Numbered from the stretch's first letter, positions 14,547-23,021 are shown. The stretch is 48,972 bases of DNA from Lachnospiraceae bacterium (GCA_024690825.1 JAILOK010000026.1:1-48972); one strand, 5' to 3'. Notes: generated by a model not told the origin, from the letters alone. Translations and numbers: made by a program.

Positions 14547-15947
14547 ATGAAAAAACCAAACTTTCTGTTTATTACACTTCTGATCATATCCCTTGTCCTG
14601 ACTGCCTGTTCAGTGCCCGGGCCGGTAAAGGAACTGATCCCCGGTTTTGAACCGGAACATGAGGAGGAAATACCCGTAGAAGAGGCGGCAGAGGAGCAGA
14701 AGGCAGAGCCTGTTATGACTTTTGTTCCCGAAACAGCGGAAATTCCCGAACCTGACGTCATATCGGAAGATGTGATCGAGGAGAATTCATTTGAAGGATA
14801 TATCCTGGGCGAGGATGATGTCCCCGAAAACGGTGTTTATCTCAAAAGCGTAAAAAATCCCGGGGAAGTAACCATAGTATTCGGGGGCGATATAGATTTT
14901 GACACGGGATACGCAAACATGAATGCTTTAAGATCCCGCGGCGGAGATATCTCCTCGGCATTATCGCCGGATCTCCTCTCACTGCTTCGCGATTCCGATA
15001 TATGCATGTTGAATAATGAATTCCCCTACAGCGACCGCGGGACTCCTACAGCCGGAAAAAAATTCACATTCCGGGCTCCTCCTTCAACTGTTCATTATCT
15101 GACTGACATGGGCGTCGACATCGTCGGACTGGCAAACAATCATGCTTACGATCACGGAAAGGATGCCCTTCTCGACACCTTTGACACTCTCGACGGGGAA
15201 GGCATCCCCTATGTCGGTGCAGGACACAATATTGAAGAAGCCTCAAAACCGGTTTATTTCATAGCGGGCGGCATGAAAATAGGGATAGTCGCCGCAACAC
15301 AGATAGAAAGGACTTCTCCTCCGGATACAAAAGAAGCAACGGAAACCGAACCAGGAGTCTTAAGAACACTGGATCCTTCAAGATTTGTCTCCGTTATCGA
15401 AAATACAAAGGCAAATTCCGATTTCGTGATCGTATTTGTACACTGGGGAAGCGAAAATAAAAACGAATATGAGGCATCGCAGAGAGATCTCGCGGAAAAA
15501 TACGAGGCTGCCGGAGCTGATCTTATTATCGGCATGCACCCTCATGTCCTTCAGGGATTTGATTATGTCGGAAATGTTCCGGTAATGTACAGCCTGGGCA
15601 ATTTCTGGTTCAATTCAAAAACCCTTGACAACTGTGCCGTGTCGGCCGTTATCACGCGCGACGGTCTTAAATCCCTGCGCTTTCATCCCTGCCAGCAGCG
15701 CGACTGCAGAACAACCATGTTTGACGAAGGCAGCGACGAATACAACAGGATAATAAAACAGATGAGGACTTTCAGTACAGAGCATGCCGACATCGATGAT
15801 CAGGGTTTTGTCACCTATACCGAAACATCAAAAGGAAGAGAGACTCTTCCGGCATCCGCTTCTTCAAGACCTGCGCCCAAGCCCGAAGTTCCTGTTGTCG
15901 ATCCCACATTTATAGAACAACCCGAGCAGAACCCGGAAACACCTTGA
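14547..15947 (+). CDS. CapA/PgsA-like lipoprotein, metallophosphatase fold
   Basis: The predicted extracytoplasmic lipoprotein is 466 aa, with a signal peptide ending in the lipobox LTAC (Cys about 21). An acidic linker follows, then a CapA (PGA_cap) domain at about 105-400. Visible motifs are FGGDIDFD, NNEFPYS, GLANNHAYDHG, HWGSE, IIGMHPHVLQGFD and YSLGNFWF, which carry the His/Asp/Asn metal-ligand pattern of this phosphoesterase-like family. CapA proteins take part in poly-gamma-glutamate export or anchoring, but no capB or capC is nearby, so the substrate is unknown. AAGGAG lies upstream of the ATG. The gene runs opposite to its ribosomal neighbours, and a Pro-rich C-terminus ends the protein. 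No clear promoter is seen, although a 14-bp A/T palindrome lies at 14524-14537. Confidence 0.85.
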   Translation: MKKPNFLFITLLIISLVLTACSVPGPVKELIPGFEPEHEEEIPVEEAAEEQKAEPVMTFVPETAEIPEPDVISEDVIEENSFEGYILGEDDVPENGVYLKSVKNPGEVTIVFGGDIDFDTGYANMNALRSRGGDISSALSPDLLSLLRDSDICMLNNEFPYSDRGTPTAGKKFTFRAPPSTVHYLTDMGVDIVGLANNHAYDHGKDALLDTFDTLDGEGIPYVGAGHNIEEASKPVYFIAGGMKIGIVAATQIERTSPPDTKEATETEPGVLRTLDPSRFVSVIENTKANSDFVIVFVHWGSENKNEYEASQRDLAEKYEAAGADLIIGMHPHVLQGFDYVGNVPVMYSLGNFWFNSKTLDNCAVSAVITRDGLKSLRFHPCQQRDCRTTMFDEGSDEYNRIIKQMRTFSTEHADIDDQGFVTYTETSKGRETLPASASSRPAPKPEVPVVDPTFIEQPEQNPETP

Positions 15948-15972
15948 CCACGAATATATGTTCATAATATAA

Positions 15973-16005
15973 AACAACCCGCCGGAAACATTCCGGCGGG
16001 TTGTT
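15973..16005. terminator. Bidirectional terminator, capA-like / rplA
   Basis: A 15-bp perfect stem (15973-15987 and 15991-16005, loop ACA) with core CCCGCCGGAA/TTCCGGCGGG. On the minus side it ends in GTTGTTTTAT. It separates the convergent lipoprotein and rplA genes. Confidence 0.85.
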
Positions 16006-16017
16006 ATCATTTTAATA

Positions 16018-16707
16018 TCAATACTTAGTATTATTCACCTTAACGCCCGGTCCCATTGTAGGTGCTACGGAGATGCTTTTAAGATACTGACCCTTAAGCG
16101 CAGCGGGCTTTGCCTTCTGGATAGCGGAAAGCAGGGCATTGAAATTATCAAGCAGCTGCTCTTCGGAGAATGAAGCTTTTCCTACAGGCACATGGATTAT
16201 ATTCGCCTTGTCAAGACGATATTCCACCTTACCTGCCTTGATATCCTGGATAGCCTTTGTAACATCCATGGTAACCGTTCCTGCCTTGGGATTGGGCATC
16301 AGACCCTTGGGACCCAGAACCTTTCCGAGACGTCCCACAACACCCATCATGTCAGGAGTTGCCACAACAACATCAAAATCAAGCCATCCGTCATTCTGGA
16401 TCTTCGGTATGAGTTCCTCTCCTCCTACATGATCTGCTCCTGCAGCCTGCGCTTCATCCAGCTTGGCTCCTTTTGCAAATACCAGAACCCTGACCGTTCT
16501 TCCGGTTCCGTGAGGAAGCACTACCGCTCCTCTGATCTGCTGCTCAGCATGTCTGCCGTCGCAGCCAGTTCTGATGTGTACTTCTATTGTTTCGTCAAAT
16601 TTTGCCACAGCAGCTTTTTTTACAACTCCCATAGCCTCCTCGGGCTCGTAGAGCTTTGTGCGGTCAATCGCTTTTGCGGCCTCAACATACTTCTTTCCGT
16701 GTTTCAT
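16018..16707 (-). CDS. rplA: 50S ribosomal protein L1
   Basis: This L1-stalk protein contacts the E-site tRNA and also represses its own mRNA. It is 229 aa and starts [20 protein letters not shown]. It contains the conserved [22 protein letters not shown] region. GGAGGG precedes the ATG. It is last in the rpmG-secE-nusG-rplK-rplA run and is followed by the bidirectional terminator. Confidence 0.98.
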   Translation of the reverse strand: MKHGKKYVEAAKAIDRTKLYEPEEAMGVVKKAAVAKFDETIEVHIRTGCDGRHAEQQIRGAVVLPHGTGRTVRVLVFAKGAKLDEAQAAGADHVGGEELIPKIQNDGWLDFDVVVATPDMMGVVGRLGKVLGPKGLMPNPKAGTVTMDVTKAIQDIKAGKVEYRLDKANIIHVPVGKASFSEEQLLDNFNALLSAIQKAKPAALKGQYLKSISVAPTMGPGVKVNNTKY

Positions 16708-16720
16708 TTATCGACCCCTC

Positions 16721-17146
16721 CTATTCTTCGACCTCGACACCCATGGATCTTGCCGTGCCGGCTATCATGCTCATTGCAGCCTCAAGGCTTGCCGCATTAA
16801 GATCGGGCATCTTCTTCTTCGCTATCTCTTCCAGCTTATCCTTGGGAAGTTTTGCAACCTTGGTTTTGTTCGGAACACCCGAAGCCTTCTGAATGTTGCA
16901 TGCCTTCTTGATAAGAACAGCTGCCGGCGGAGTCTTCGTGATAAATGTGAAACTTCTGTCCGCATATACGGTAATAACAACAGGTATGAGCACATCTCCC
17001 ATATCTGCAGTCTTTGCGTTGAACTGTTTTGTAAATTCAACGATGTTTACGCCGTGCTGACCCAATGCAGGTCCAACAGGCGGTGCAGGTGTAGCCTTGC
17101 CGGCTTCGATCTGCAGTTTGATATAGCCTTCTACTTTCTTTGCCAT
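16721..17146 (-). CDS. rplK: 50S ribosomal protein L11
   Basis: This GTPase-centre protein is 141 aa, the standard length, and starts [23 protein letters not shown]. The proline pair [16 protein letters not shown] is the thiostrepton-site region. The C-terminal rRNA-binding domain ends [19 protein letters not shown] precedes the ATG. The gene is 13 nt upstream of rplA. Confidence 0.98.
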   Translation of the reverse strand: MAKKVEGYIKLQIEAGKATPAPPVGPALGQHGVNIVEFTKQFNAKTADMGDVLIPVVITVYADRSFTFITKTPPAAVLIKKACNIQKASGVPNKTKVAKLPKDKLEEIAKKKMPDLNAASLEAAMSMIAGTARSMGVEVEE

Positions 17147-17165
17147 CTGGCGCCTCCTTTGTCCT

Positions 17166-17214
17166 CCCTCGTAAAGAGGGGCTGTGGTTTGCGGGTGGAG
17201 TGTTTCCCTCCCAC
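17166..17214 (-). promoter_or_regulatory. Candidate L1-binding leader before rplK
   Basis: In the nusG-rplK gap the minus-strand RNA can pair GUGG (17211-17214) with CCAC (17184-17187) around an inner GGAG/CUCC stem, leaving an asymmetric loop ACCCGCAAA. This layout resembles L1 operator sites in rplKA mRNAs. A second hairpin, CCCTC/GAGGG (17166-17180), follows. The L1 role is inferred from position and shape. Confidence 0.45.
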
Positions 17215-17225
17215 GTATATTTCCA

Positions 17226-17753
17226 TTATCTCATAAGAGATATCTGGTCAAAACTGATATCTACAGGCGTTTCCCTTCCGAAAAGTTCTACCATGATGGT
17301 AGCCGTCCTCTTGCCTGTGTCCATTCTGGCTATGGGACCGACTGTATCTCTCCAGGGGCCTGCCACTACCATAACGGTGTCTCCGACATCAAAGTTGATA
17401 GCCATATTCTCGACATGGATTCCGAGAGGCTTCATCTCCTCATCCGTAAGAGGCACGGGCTTGCTTCCCGGTCCCACAAATCCGGTGACTCCTCTGGTAT
17501 TTCTGACTACATACCAGGTATCGTCATCCATCACCATATTTACAAGAACATAGCCGGGGAACATTTTCTTTTCCACTTCCTTGCGCTGTCCGTTATCCTT
17601 TGTCTCGATAACGGTCTGGGTGGGAACCCTGATCTCTAAGATCCGGTCCTGCATGTTCCTGTTTTCAATGGCCATCTCAATGTTGGCCTTTACCTTTTTT
17701 TCATATCCGGAATATGTATGGGCAACATACCAATGCGCTTCTTTATCAGCCAT
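17226..17753 (-). CDS. nusG: Transcription elongation/termination factor NusG
   Basis: It binds RNA polymerase and modulates pausing and termination. It is 175 aa. The N-terminal NGN domain starts [22 protein letters not shown] and contains FPGYVLVNM and [12 protein letters not shown]. The C-terminal KOW domain reads [24 protein letters not shown] lies before the ATG. It follows secE by 11 nt, the classic arrangement. Confidence 0.97.
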   Translation of the reverse strand: MADKEAHWYVAHTYSGYEKKVKANIEMAIENRNMQDRILEIRVPTQTVIETKDNGQRKEVEKKMFPGYVLVNMVMDDDTWYVVRNTRGVTGFVGPGSKPVPLTDEEMKPLGIHVENMAINFDVGDTVMVVAGPWRDTVGPIARMDTGKRTATIMVELFGRETPVDISFDQISLMR

Positions 17754-17764
17754 TTATTCCTCCA

Positions 17765-17971
17765 TTATCTTATAAGGAAATTGATACCGTACTGAAGAGC
17801 TCTGTCAATAACAGCTATCAGGGCTCCCGTAACAATGGAAACCACAACAACAGCCACAGTCTGCTTCGTAAGTGTCATCCTGTCCGGCCATACGATCTTC
17901 TTGAATTCGGCCTTGACTCCCTTAAAGAAAGCTGAAAACTTTCCTTCTTTTTTTGCTTCTGATTCAGCCAT
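17765..17971 (-). CDS. secE: Preprotein translocase subunit SecE
   Basis: This small SecYEG subunit is 68 aa with one membrane segment. It starts MAESEAKKEGKFSAFFKG and contains the signature EFKKIVWPDRMTLTKQT, followed by a single hydrophobic helix (VAVVVVSIVTGALIAVI). The ATG at 17971 was chosen because GGAGG lies 7 nt upstream. An in-frame ATG at 17995 would add eight residues and overlap that site. Confidence 0.95.
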   Translation of the reverse strand: MAESEAKKEGKFSAFFKGVKAEFKKIVWPDRMTLTKQTVAVVVVSIVTGALIAVIDRALQYGINFLIR

Positions 17972-18039
17972 GATAAAACCTCCGAAAAGTCGCAAGCTTA
18001 TAACATCCGGATACCGTCAGGCACCGGATGAAAAATCTT

Positions 18040-18189
18040 TTACTTTGTCTCCTTATGAACAGTATGCTTTTTGCAGAATCTGCAATATTTGCTTATTTCC
18101 ATCCTGTCAGGATGTGTCTTCTTGTCCTTCGTAGTATCATAGTTCCTGTTCTTGCATTCGGTACATGCAAGTGTTATTCTTGTACGCAT
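18040..18189 (-). CDS. rpmG: 50S ribosomal protein L33, zinc form
   Basis: A 49-aa gene reading [20 protein letters not shown] and ending [10 protein letters not shown]. Two CxxC pairs (CTEC at 9-12, CRFC at 36-39) form a zinc ribbon, so this is the zinc-binding (C+) type rather than a zinc-independent paralogue. GGAGG lies 9 nt before the ATG. It opens the ribosomal supercluster just behind a strong promoter. The gap to secE carries a CATCCGG/CCGGATG inverted repeat (18004-18030) but no U-tract. Confidence 0.95.
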   Translation of the reverse strand: MRTRITLACTECKNRNYDTTKDKKTHPDRMEISKYCRFCKKHTVHKETK

Positions 18190-18258
18190 GTTAATGCTCC
18201 TCCATAGTACCCTTAAAAAGGGACAAAAAAATAAGACTGTATTACCCGTCGTTTCCTA

Positions 18259-18287
18259 AATATAACACGGTGATCATACCGTGTCAA
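18259..18287 (-). promoter_or_regulatory. Promoter for rpmG-secE-nusG-rplKA with embedded operator
   Basis: On the minus strand TTGACA (18282-18287), a 17-bp spacer and TATATT (18259-18264). The spacer is filled by a perfect inverted repeat ACACGGT-N6-ACCGTGT (18265-18284) that also touches the -35. A dimeric protein bound there would block polymerase. Confidence 0.85.
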
Positions 18288-18294
18288 TAAAAAA

Positions 18295-18900
18295 ATGAAA
18301 GTAAAGATCTGCGGTCTGACCAGACCGTCCGAAGCCAAATACCTAAATGAGAACCATGTCGATTATGCCGGTATGGTCCTTTTTTGTCCGAAAAGCAAAA
18401 GAAACATTTCAACAGACCTGGCAAAGGAGATAATATCTTCACTTGATCCTTCTGTGAGATCTGTTGCCGTTACGGTATCTCCCAATGCCGGCCAGATCCG
18501 GACCATATATGATGCGGGCTTTGATTATATCCAGATACACGGATCTTTTCCCAATCACTTTCCTGCGGATGTTAACCTTCCTATATTTAAAGCCTTCAAT
18601 GTAAATGATCTTCCGATGCTTGGGCAGTATCTCCTCAACGATGCCATAAAGGGCTTTGTCATGGATGCTCATACACCCGGAAGCGGCAAAACCTTCGACT
18701 GGGATCTGGTAAAAGACCTGGACTTAAACGGCAGGCTTCTGATCCTTGCCGGGGGACTTGATCCTTCAAATGTTAAAAATGCTGTATCTTATGTTCATCC
18801 TGATGTCGTAGATGTTTCTACGGGAGTAGAATTTGACGACCGTCCCGGAAAGGATCCCGAAAAGATAAAAGCCTTTGTCAGCTCCGCTTGTAGTCCATGA
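18295..18900 (+). CDS. trpF: Phosphoribosylanthranilate isomerase
   Basis: It converts N-(5'-phosphoribosyl)anthranilate to CdRP in tryptophan synthesis. It is 201 aa, a single TIM barrel. The N-terminus MKVKICGLTRP carries the catalytic Cys, the Asp acid lies in GFVMDAHTPGSGKTFDW, and the phosphate loops are LAGGLDPSNV and DVSTGVE. The conserved N-terminus fixes the start, yet no Shine-Dalgarno is visible before it and the divergent rpmG promoter lies within 10 bp. No other trp gene is in the window. Its 3' end overlaps proC by 23 bp, convergently. Confidence 0.93.
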   Translation: MKVKICGLTRPSEAKYLNENHVDYAGMVLFCPKSKRNISTDLAKEIISSLDPSVRSVAVTVSPNAGQIRTIYDAGFDYIQIHGSFPNHFPADVNLPIFKAFNVNDLPMLGQYLLNDAIKGFVMDAHTPGSGKTFDWDLVKDLDLNGRLLILAGGLDPSNVKNAVSYVHPDVVDVSTGVEFDDRPGKDPEKIKAFVSSACSP

Positions 18901-19669
18901 TCGCCTCAACCGACGCCATACATGCACTTCTGAATCCGTTTTTTTCCAAAGCCTCCACTCCCCGTATGGTAGTTCCTGCCGGTGAACATACCGCATCCTT
19001 TAATTGTGCCGGATGCTTTCCGGTGTCATAAATAAGTTTTGCGGATCCCATTATCATTTTCGAGACCAGTCTGTATGCCGTATCTCTGGGGATACCGTAT
19101 TTGACGGCAGCATCCGCATAGGCTTCGGCCATAACATCCACAAATGCCGGACCGCATCCGCTTACGGCGCTTCCTATGTCCATAAGCTTTGCAGGCAGTT
19201 CCTCAACGATCCCTATAGATGAAAAAAGTGATATGAGTTCGTTCCTTTCTTCTTCTGTCAGTGAATTAGTCTCTTCAAACAGAAATACTCCCTCTCCGAC
19301 CATCGCGGGTGTATTCGGCATCACGAACTGAACTCTGACGCTGTCACCCAGCAGTCTTTTGAACTTCTCAAAACCCCATCCCGACGCAATGGAGATCACA
19401 GCCTTTCCTTTTATGATATCAAGGACCTCCTTCAGGGCGCTTTCTATCTGATAAGGCTTGCATGCGATAAAGATCATATCCGACTGCTGAACAAGATTTT
19501 TCACATCATCAACTGCGGTTATACCGAGATTTTGACAGTTTTTCTGCAGTTTTTCCTGATGGGGCGCATAAGCCCTGATCATAGCGGGATCTGCAGCCTT
19601 TGATCCGACAAAACCCTCGACAAGCGCATAAGCCATATTTCCCATTCCCACAAAACCGATATTTCTCAT
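18878..19669 (-). CDS. proC: Pyrroline-5-carboxylate reductase
   Basis: The last step of proline synthesis: NAD(P)H reduction of P5C. It is 263 aa. The N-terminal Rossmann motif GFVGMGNMAYALVEG is followed by FIACKPYQIE, MPNTPAMVGEG and the C-terminal SGCGPAFVDVMAEA and SPAGTTIRGVEALE signatures. Its ATG overlaps the hypB2 stop as ATGA, and AAGGAGG lies inside hypB2, so translation is coupled to the hydrogenase maturation operon, an unexpected partner. No terminator is visible because the 3' end lies in trpF. Confidence 0.95.
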   Translation of the reverse strand: MRNIGFVGMGNMAYALVEGFVGSKAADPAMIRAYAPHQEKLQKNCQNLGITAVDDVKNLVQQSDMIFIACKPYQIESALKEVLDIIKGKAVISIASGWGFEKFKRLLGDSVRVQFVMPNTPAMVGEGVFLFEETNSLTEEERNELISLFSSIGIVEELPAKLMDIGSAVSGCGPAFVDVMAEAYADAAVKYGIPRDTAYRLVSKMIMGSAKLIYDTGKHPAQLKDAVCSPAGTTIRGVEALEKNGFRSACMASVEAIMDYKRS

Positions 19670-20322
19670 AATAAAGACCTCCTTTTTTTGAGAAGATAAT
19701 CCTCAAGCTTACCCATACCCTCTCCGGTTTTTGCCGATACGGCAAAGATATTTATTCCGGGGTTGAGTACTGCCGCTCTTTCGGAACACTCTTTGACATC
19801 AAACGAAAAATACGAAAGCGCGTCTGTTTTTGTTATTACCAGAGCATCACTTTCGGCAAACATCAGGGGATATTTTAAGGGCTTGTCGTCTCCTTCCGAA
19901 ACATCAAGCAGCATTATATTAAGATGGGCGCCTGTATCAAATTCGGCCGGGCATATGAGATTTCCGACATTTTCAAGAAAGATCATGTCCTTATCATCGC
20001 CTTTAAGCTCCGCCAGTGCCCGCCTTGTCATGCCGGCATCCATATGACACATGCCGTCAGTATGGGCCTGAATGCTCTTTACTCCGATCTCTTCCATCCT
20101 CAGAGCATCAATATCGGAAGCGATATCGGCTTCTATTACAGATATATCCGCCTTGCCCTTAAGATCTTCTGCCAGTCTTAAAAGGAGGGTTGTTTTTCCC
20201 GCGCCCGCCGCACTCATCAGATTAACAAAAAGGATAGATTTTTGGGACATTTCTTCTCTGAGTGCCTCTGCTGCCTCTTCATTTGATCCCGTTATGCTCT
20301 TTTTAAGCTCTATAGTCCTCAT
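19666..20322 (-). CDS. hypB: HypB-like GTPase, second paralogue
   Basis: A nickel-insertion GTPase of the SIMIBI class, 218 aa. The P-loop reads SAAGAGKTT, with Ser where the first Walker A residue is normally Gly or Ala. The shared features are EADIASD, the metal-site CHMDAGM, FLENVGNLICPAEFD (second metal Cys) and TKTD for guanine. The N-terminal CxxCGC nickel motif of E. coli HypB is absent. The ATG at 20322 lies inside the upstream hypB (20-nt overlap) and has only a weak AAGGAAA site. An earlier start would add 14 atypical residues. It may have specialised away from the first copy. Confidence 0.85.
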   Translation of the reverse strand: MRTIELKKSITGSNEEAAEALREEMSQKSILFVNLMSAAGAGKTTLLLRLAEDLKGKADISVIEADIASDIDALRMEEIGVKSIQAHTDGMCHMDAGMTRRALAELKGDDKDMIFLENVGNLICPAEFDTGAHLNIMLLDVSEGDDKPLKYPLMFAESDALVITKTDALSYFSFDVKECSERAAVLNPGINIFAVSAKTGEGMGKLEDYLLKKRRSLL

Positions 20323-20968
20323 ACTTTTCCTTAATAAATGACATCCATCCGTCGAATCCCGCACCGGTTTTTGCAGAAAGGGAAAAGATCCTTATATCCG
20401 GATTCAACGATAAAACTCTTTCTCTGAACAGTTCCTCATTAAAATCAAATGCCTCTCCTGCATCGGTCTTATTTATGATGAGCACATCACTTGTCTTAAA
20501 CATGAGCGGATATTTTAAGGGTTTGTCATCTCCTTCGGGTATGCCGAGTATCATCACGGAAAGATGTGCCCCAACATCAAATTCCGCCGGGCATACAAGA
20601 TTGCCTACATTTTCCAGAAATATTATATCAAATTCATCTCCCAGTTCATTCAGCCCTTCCTTTGTCATATGGGCATCCATATGACAGGCGCCGCCTGTGT
20701 GAAGCTGTATTACGTCTGCTCCCGTTTTTTCCATCAGGACCGCATCCGTATCGGAATCCACATCTGCTTCCATGACGCCTATCCCCGCTTTACCTGCAAG
20801 CGCCTCCACGGTTCTTTTTAAGAATGTGGTCTTCCCGCATCCCGGAGACCCCATGACATTTACAAAAAAAATATGTTTTTCCGCCAGGTGTGATCTTATC
20901 CCGGCTGCGGTAATATCATTTTGTGAAATGATCCCTTCTTTTACTTCTCTGATCCTTATCCCGTTCAT
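20303..20968 (-). CDS. hypB: Hydrogenase nickel-incorporation GTPase HypB, first copy
   Basis: With HypA it delivers Ni2+ to the hydrogenase large subunit. It is 221 aa. The canonical P-loop GSPGCGKTT is followed by EADVDSD, metal-site residues in GGACHMDAHM and NVGNLVCPAEFD, then NKTD and SAKTG. There is no N-terminal CxxCGC and no His-rich stretch. It follows hypE by 2 nt. The tandem copy downstream shares clear similarity along its whole length. Confidence 0.92.
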   Translation of the reverse strand: MNGIRIREVKEGIISQNDITAAGIRSHLAEKHIFFVNVMGSPGCGKTTFLKRTVEALAGKAGIGVMEADVDSDTDAVLMEKTGADVIQLHTGGACHMDAHMTKEGLNELGDEFDIIFLENVGNLVCPAEFDVGAHLSVMILGIPEGDDKPLKYPLMFKTSDVLIINKTDAGEAFDFNEELFRERVLSLNPDIRIFSLSAKTGAGFDGWMSFIKEKYEDYRA

Positions 20969-20970
20969 TT

Positions 20971-21960
20971 TTAGCAGATCCTCGGGAGACCCTCTCCCAT
21001 CATGGCTTCAAGCCTTCTCATCCCGCCCATGGCAGTCCTCATTATTACACTTCCTTCTTTATCTTCACAGGTGACCGTACCTATTACCCCGGCATTTTTT
21101 CCGTATCTGTCATTTCTTATTATGTCCAGAGCTTTATCTTCGTCACAGGGTGGCACAAAAAATACCATCTTCCCCTCATTTCCCATATATATTGTCTCAA
21201 GTCCCAAAAGGGAGCAGAAATCCCGCACACTTCCGTTTTGTGGAAGCCTCCCTTCCTCCAGTTCGATCCGTGTTCCTGAAGAGGCTGCCATCTCTGCAAG
21301 CACCGTTGCAAGCCCTCCCCTTGTGATGTCTCTCATTGCATGTATATTTACGCCGTTCTTAAAGAGAGACCTCACCATGTCAACAAGCGGAGCATTATCA
21401 CTCTTAACATCATTTTTTATGTTCATCCTGTTTTTTAATATCGCAACATGATGTTCACCGAGACATCCCGATATGATCACGCTGTCACCTGTTTTTATAT
21501 TCCCTGCCGAAATGTCCCGGCCCGAAGGGATAAATCCCACTCCGGATGTGTTTATGAAAAGGCCCCCGCTGCCTTCCGTTACCTTGGTATCTCCGGCAAC
21601 TATCTTTACACCTGCCTCCTTTGCTGTCAGAGCCATCGAAGAAACCACTCTTTCAAGGGCCGCCAGTTCAAGACCCTCGTGAAGTATAAATCCGCATGTC
21701 AGGTATTTGGGCTCCGCTCCCGCGCAGAGAAGATCATTTACGGTTCCGCATACAGACAGTCTCCCGATATCGCCGCCGTCATATTCTATGGGATCTACCA
21801 CAAAACTGTCTGTTGTACAGGCTATTCTTGAACAGCCCTCAACAACGGCACTATCCTCAGCCCGGCATAAAATATCATTTCCGAGATGCTTAAAGAATAT
21901 ATCGTTTATCAGGCCGGCGGTGGTTTTACCCCCTCCGCCGAAAGCCATCGTAATGATCAT
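20971..21960 (-). CDS. hypE: Carbamoyl dehydratase HypE
   Basis: It converts a C-terminal Cys-thiocarbamate to thiocyanate with ATP and supplies the CN- ligands of the NiFe site. It is 329 aa. An N-terminal FGGGGKTT glycine loop and the AIRS/PurM-like fold (VVAGDTKV, DITRGGLATVLAEMA) lead to the C-terminal PRIC, whose terminal Cys is the carrier. The ATG at 21960 follows hypD by 26 nt with a GATGGGG site. It works with HypF, the thiocarbamoyl donor. Confidence 0.95.
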   Translation of the reverse strand: MIITMAFGGGGKTTAGLINDIFFKHLGNDILCRAEDSAVVEGCSRIACTTDSFVVDPIEYDGGDIGRLSVCGTVNDLLCAGAEPKYLTCGFILHEGLELAALERVVSSMALTAKEAGVKIVAGDTKVTEGSGGLFINTSGVGFIPSGRDISAGNIKTGDSVIISGCLGEHHVAILKNRMNIKNDVKSDNAPLVDMVRSLFKNGVNIHAMRDITRGGLATVLAEMAASSGTRIELEEGRLPQNGSVRDFCSLLGLETIYMGNEGKMVFFVPPCDEDKALDIIRNDRYGKNAGVIGTVTCEDKEGSVIMRTAMGGMRRLEAMMGEGLPRIC

Positions 21961-21986
21961 GCTGTTTCCCCATCAACCTTTTTCCG

Positions 21987-23021
21987 CTAACGGGCGGAAT
22001 AATGCACATAGCAGCTGCCTTCGGATGATACCATACATGCCCCCTTCGGAGAAAGAGGAGTACATGCTTTGGAAAACAGGGGACACTGCACTGGTTCCAT
22101 CTTTCCTGTAAGTATCTTATCACAGCAGCACATCACGTCAAACTTTTCATCCTTTACAAGATCTCTGCTTCCGGCGTCATACCCGCTGTATTCCTTTTTA
22201 AGGTACAGCCCCGAATCCGGGATGCATCCGATACCTCTCCAGTATGCATTCCCGTTTTCAAAGTATTCTTCTATCTTTTGCCTGGCTTTAATATTTCCCT
22301 CCCTTTTTACTGCAGAGGGGTAAAAATTCCTTACCCCCGTCTCACCCCGGGAGATCATTTTCAAAAGTCCCCATATGCCTGTTATAAGTTTGTCGGTTTC
22401 AAATCCTGTTATCGCAAACGGAACTCCGTATTTTTTTCCCGTCTCAAAAAAAGGCTTCTCCCCGGTGATCACACTGACATGACCCGGTGCCAGAAATCCG
22501 TCTGTCCCGCTTCCGTCACAGAGCAGCTTTTCAATCACGGGAATCATACATTTTAAGGCAGTCAGCAGTCTCACATTTTTTATCCCCTTTTCCCTTATCT
22601 CGTCAAGCATCAGGGTGTAGACCGGTATCGTGGTCTCAAATCCGACAGCCGCGAAAATAAAATCCCGTCCGGGATCATCCGCTGCCATCCTGATAAGATC
22701 AAAAGGAGAATATATCATCCTGACATCAGCTCCGCCTGCCTTTGCCTCATACAGGGATCCTGTACTGCCGGGCACCCTGATCATATCGCCGAAGGTAACT
22801 ATCGTTTTCCCGTCCCGCGCAAGTTCTGTCAGTCTGTCAATATATGATGAGGCTGTTACGCAGACCGGACATCCCGGTCCCGAGATCAGCCTGATCTTTG
22901 GTGATATTATCTCCCGTATCCCGCTTCTTGCTATGGCTGCCGTATGACTTCCGCAAACCTCCATCAGCTTAAGCTGTCTTCCGTCATAATTTTTAAGATC
23001 TTCAAGAAATCTCCCGGTCAA
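21987..23021 (-). CDS. hypD: Hydrogenase formation scaffold HypD
   Basis: This [4Fe-4S] protein is the scaffold, with HypC, on which Fe(CN)2CO is assembled. It is 344 aa. The conserved motifs are MEVCGSHT, SGPGCPVC, FGDMIRVPG, AVGFETT and LAPGHVSVI. The C-terminal cluster ligands are in MCCCDK, PVQCPLF and SEGSC. Its ATG overlaps the hypC stop by 4 nt, so the two partners are translationally coupled. Confidence 0.96.
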   Translation of the reverse strand: MTGRFLEDLKNYDGRQLKLMEVCGSHTAAIARSGIREIISPKIRLISGPGCPVCVTASSYIDRLTELARDGKTIVTFGDMIRVPGSTGSLYEAKAGGADVRMIYSPFDLIRMAADDPGRDFIFAAVGFETTIPVYTLMLDEIREKGIKNVRLLTALKCMIPVIEKLLCDGSGTDGFLAPGHVSVITGEKPFFETGKKYGVPFAITGFETDKLITGIWGLLKMISRGETGVRNFYPSAVKREGNIKARQKIEEYFENGNAYWRGIGCIPDSGLYLKKEYSGYDAGSRDLVKDEKFDVMCCCDKILTGKMEPVQCPLFSKACTPLSPKGACMVSSEGSCYVHYSAR

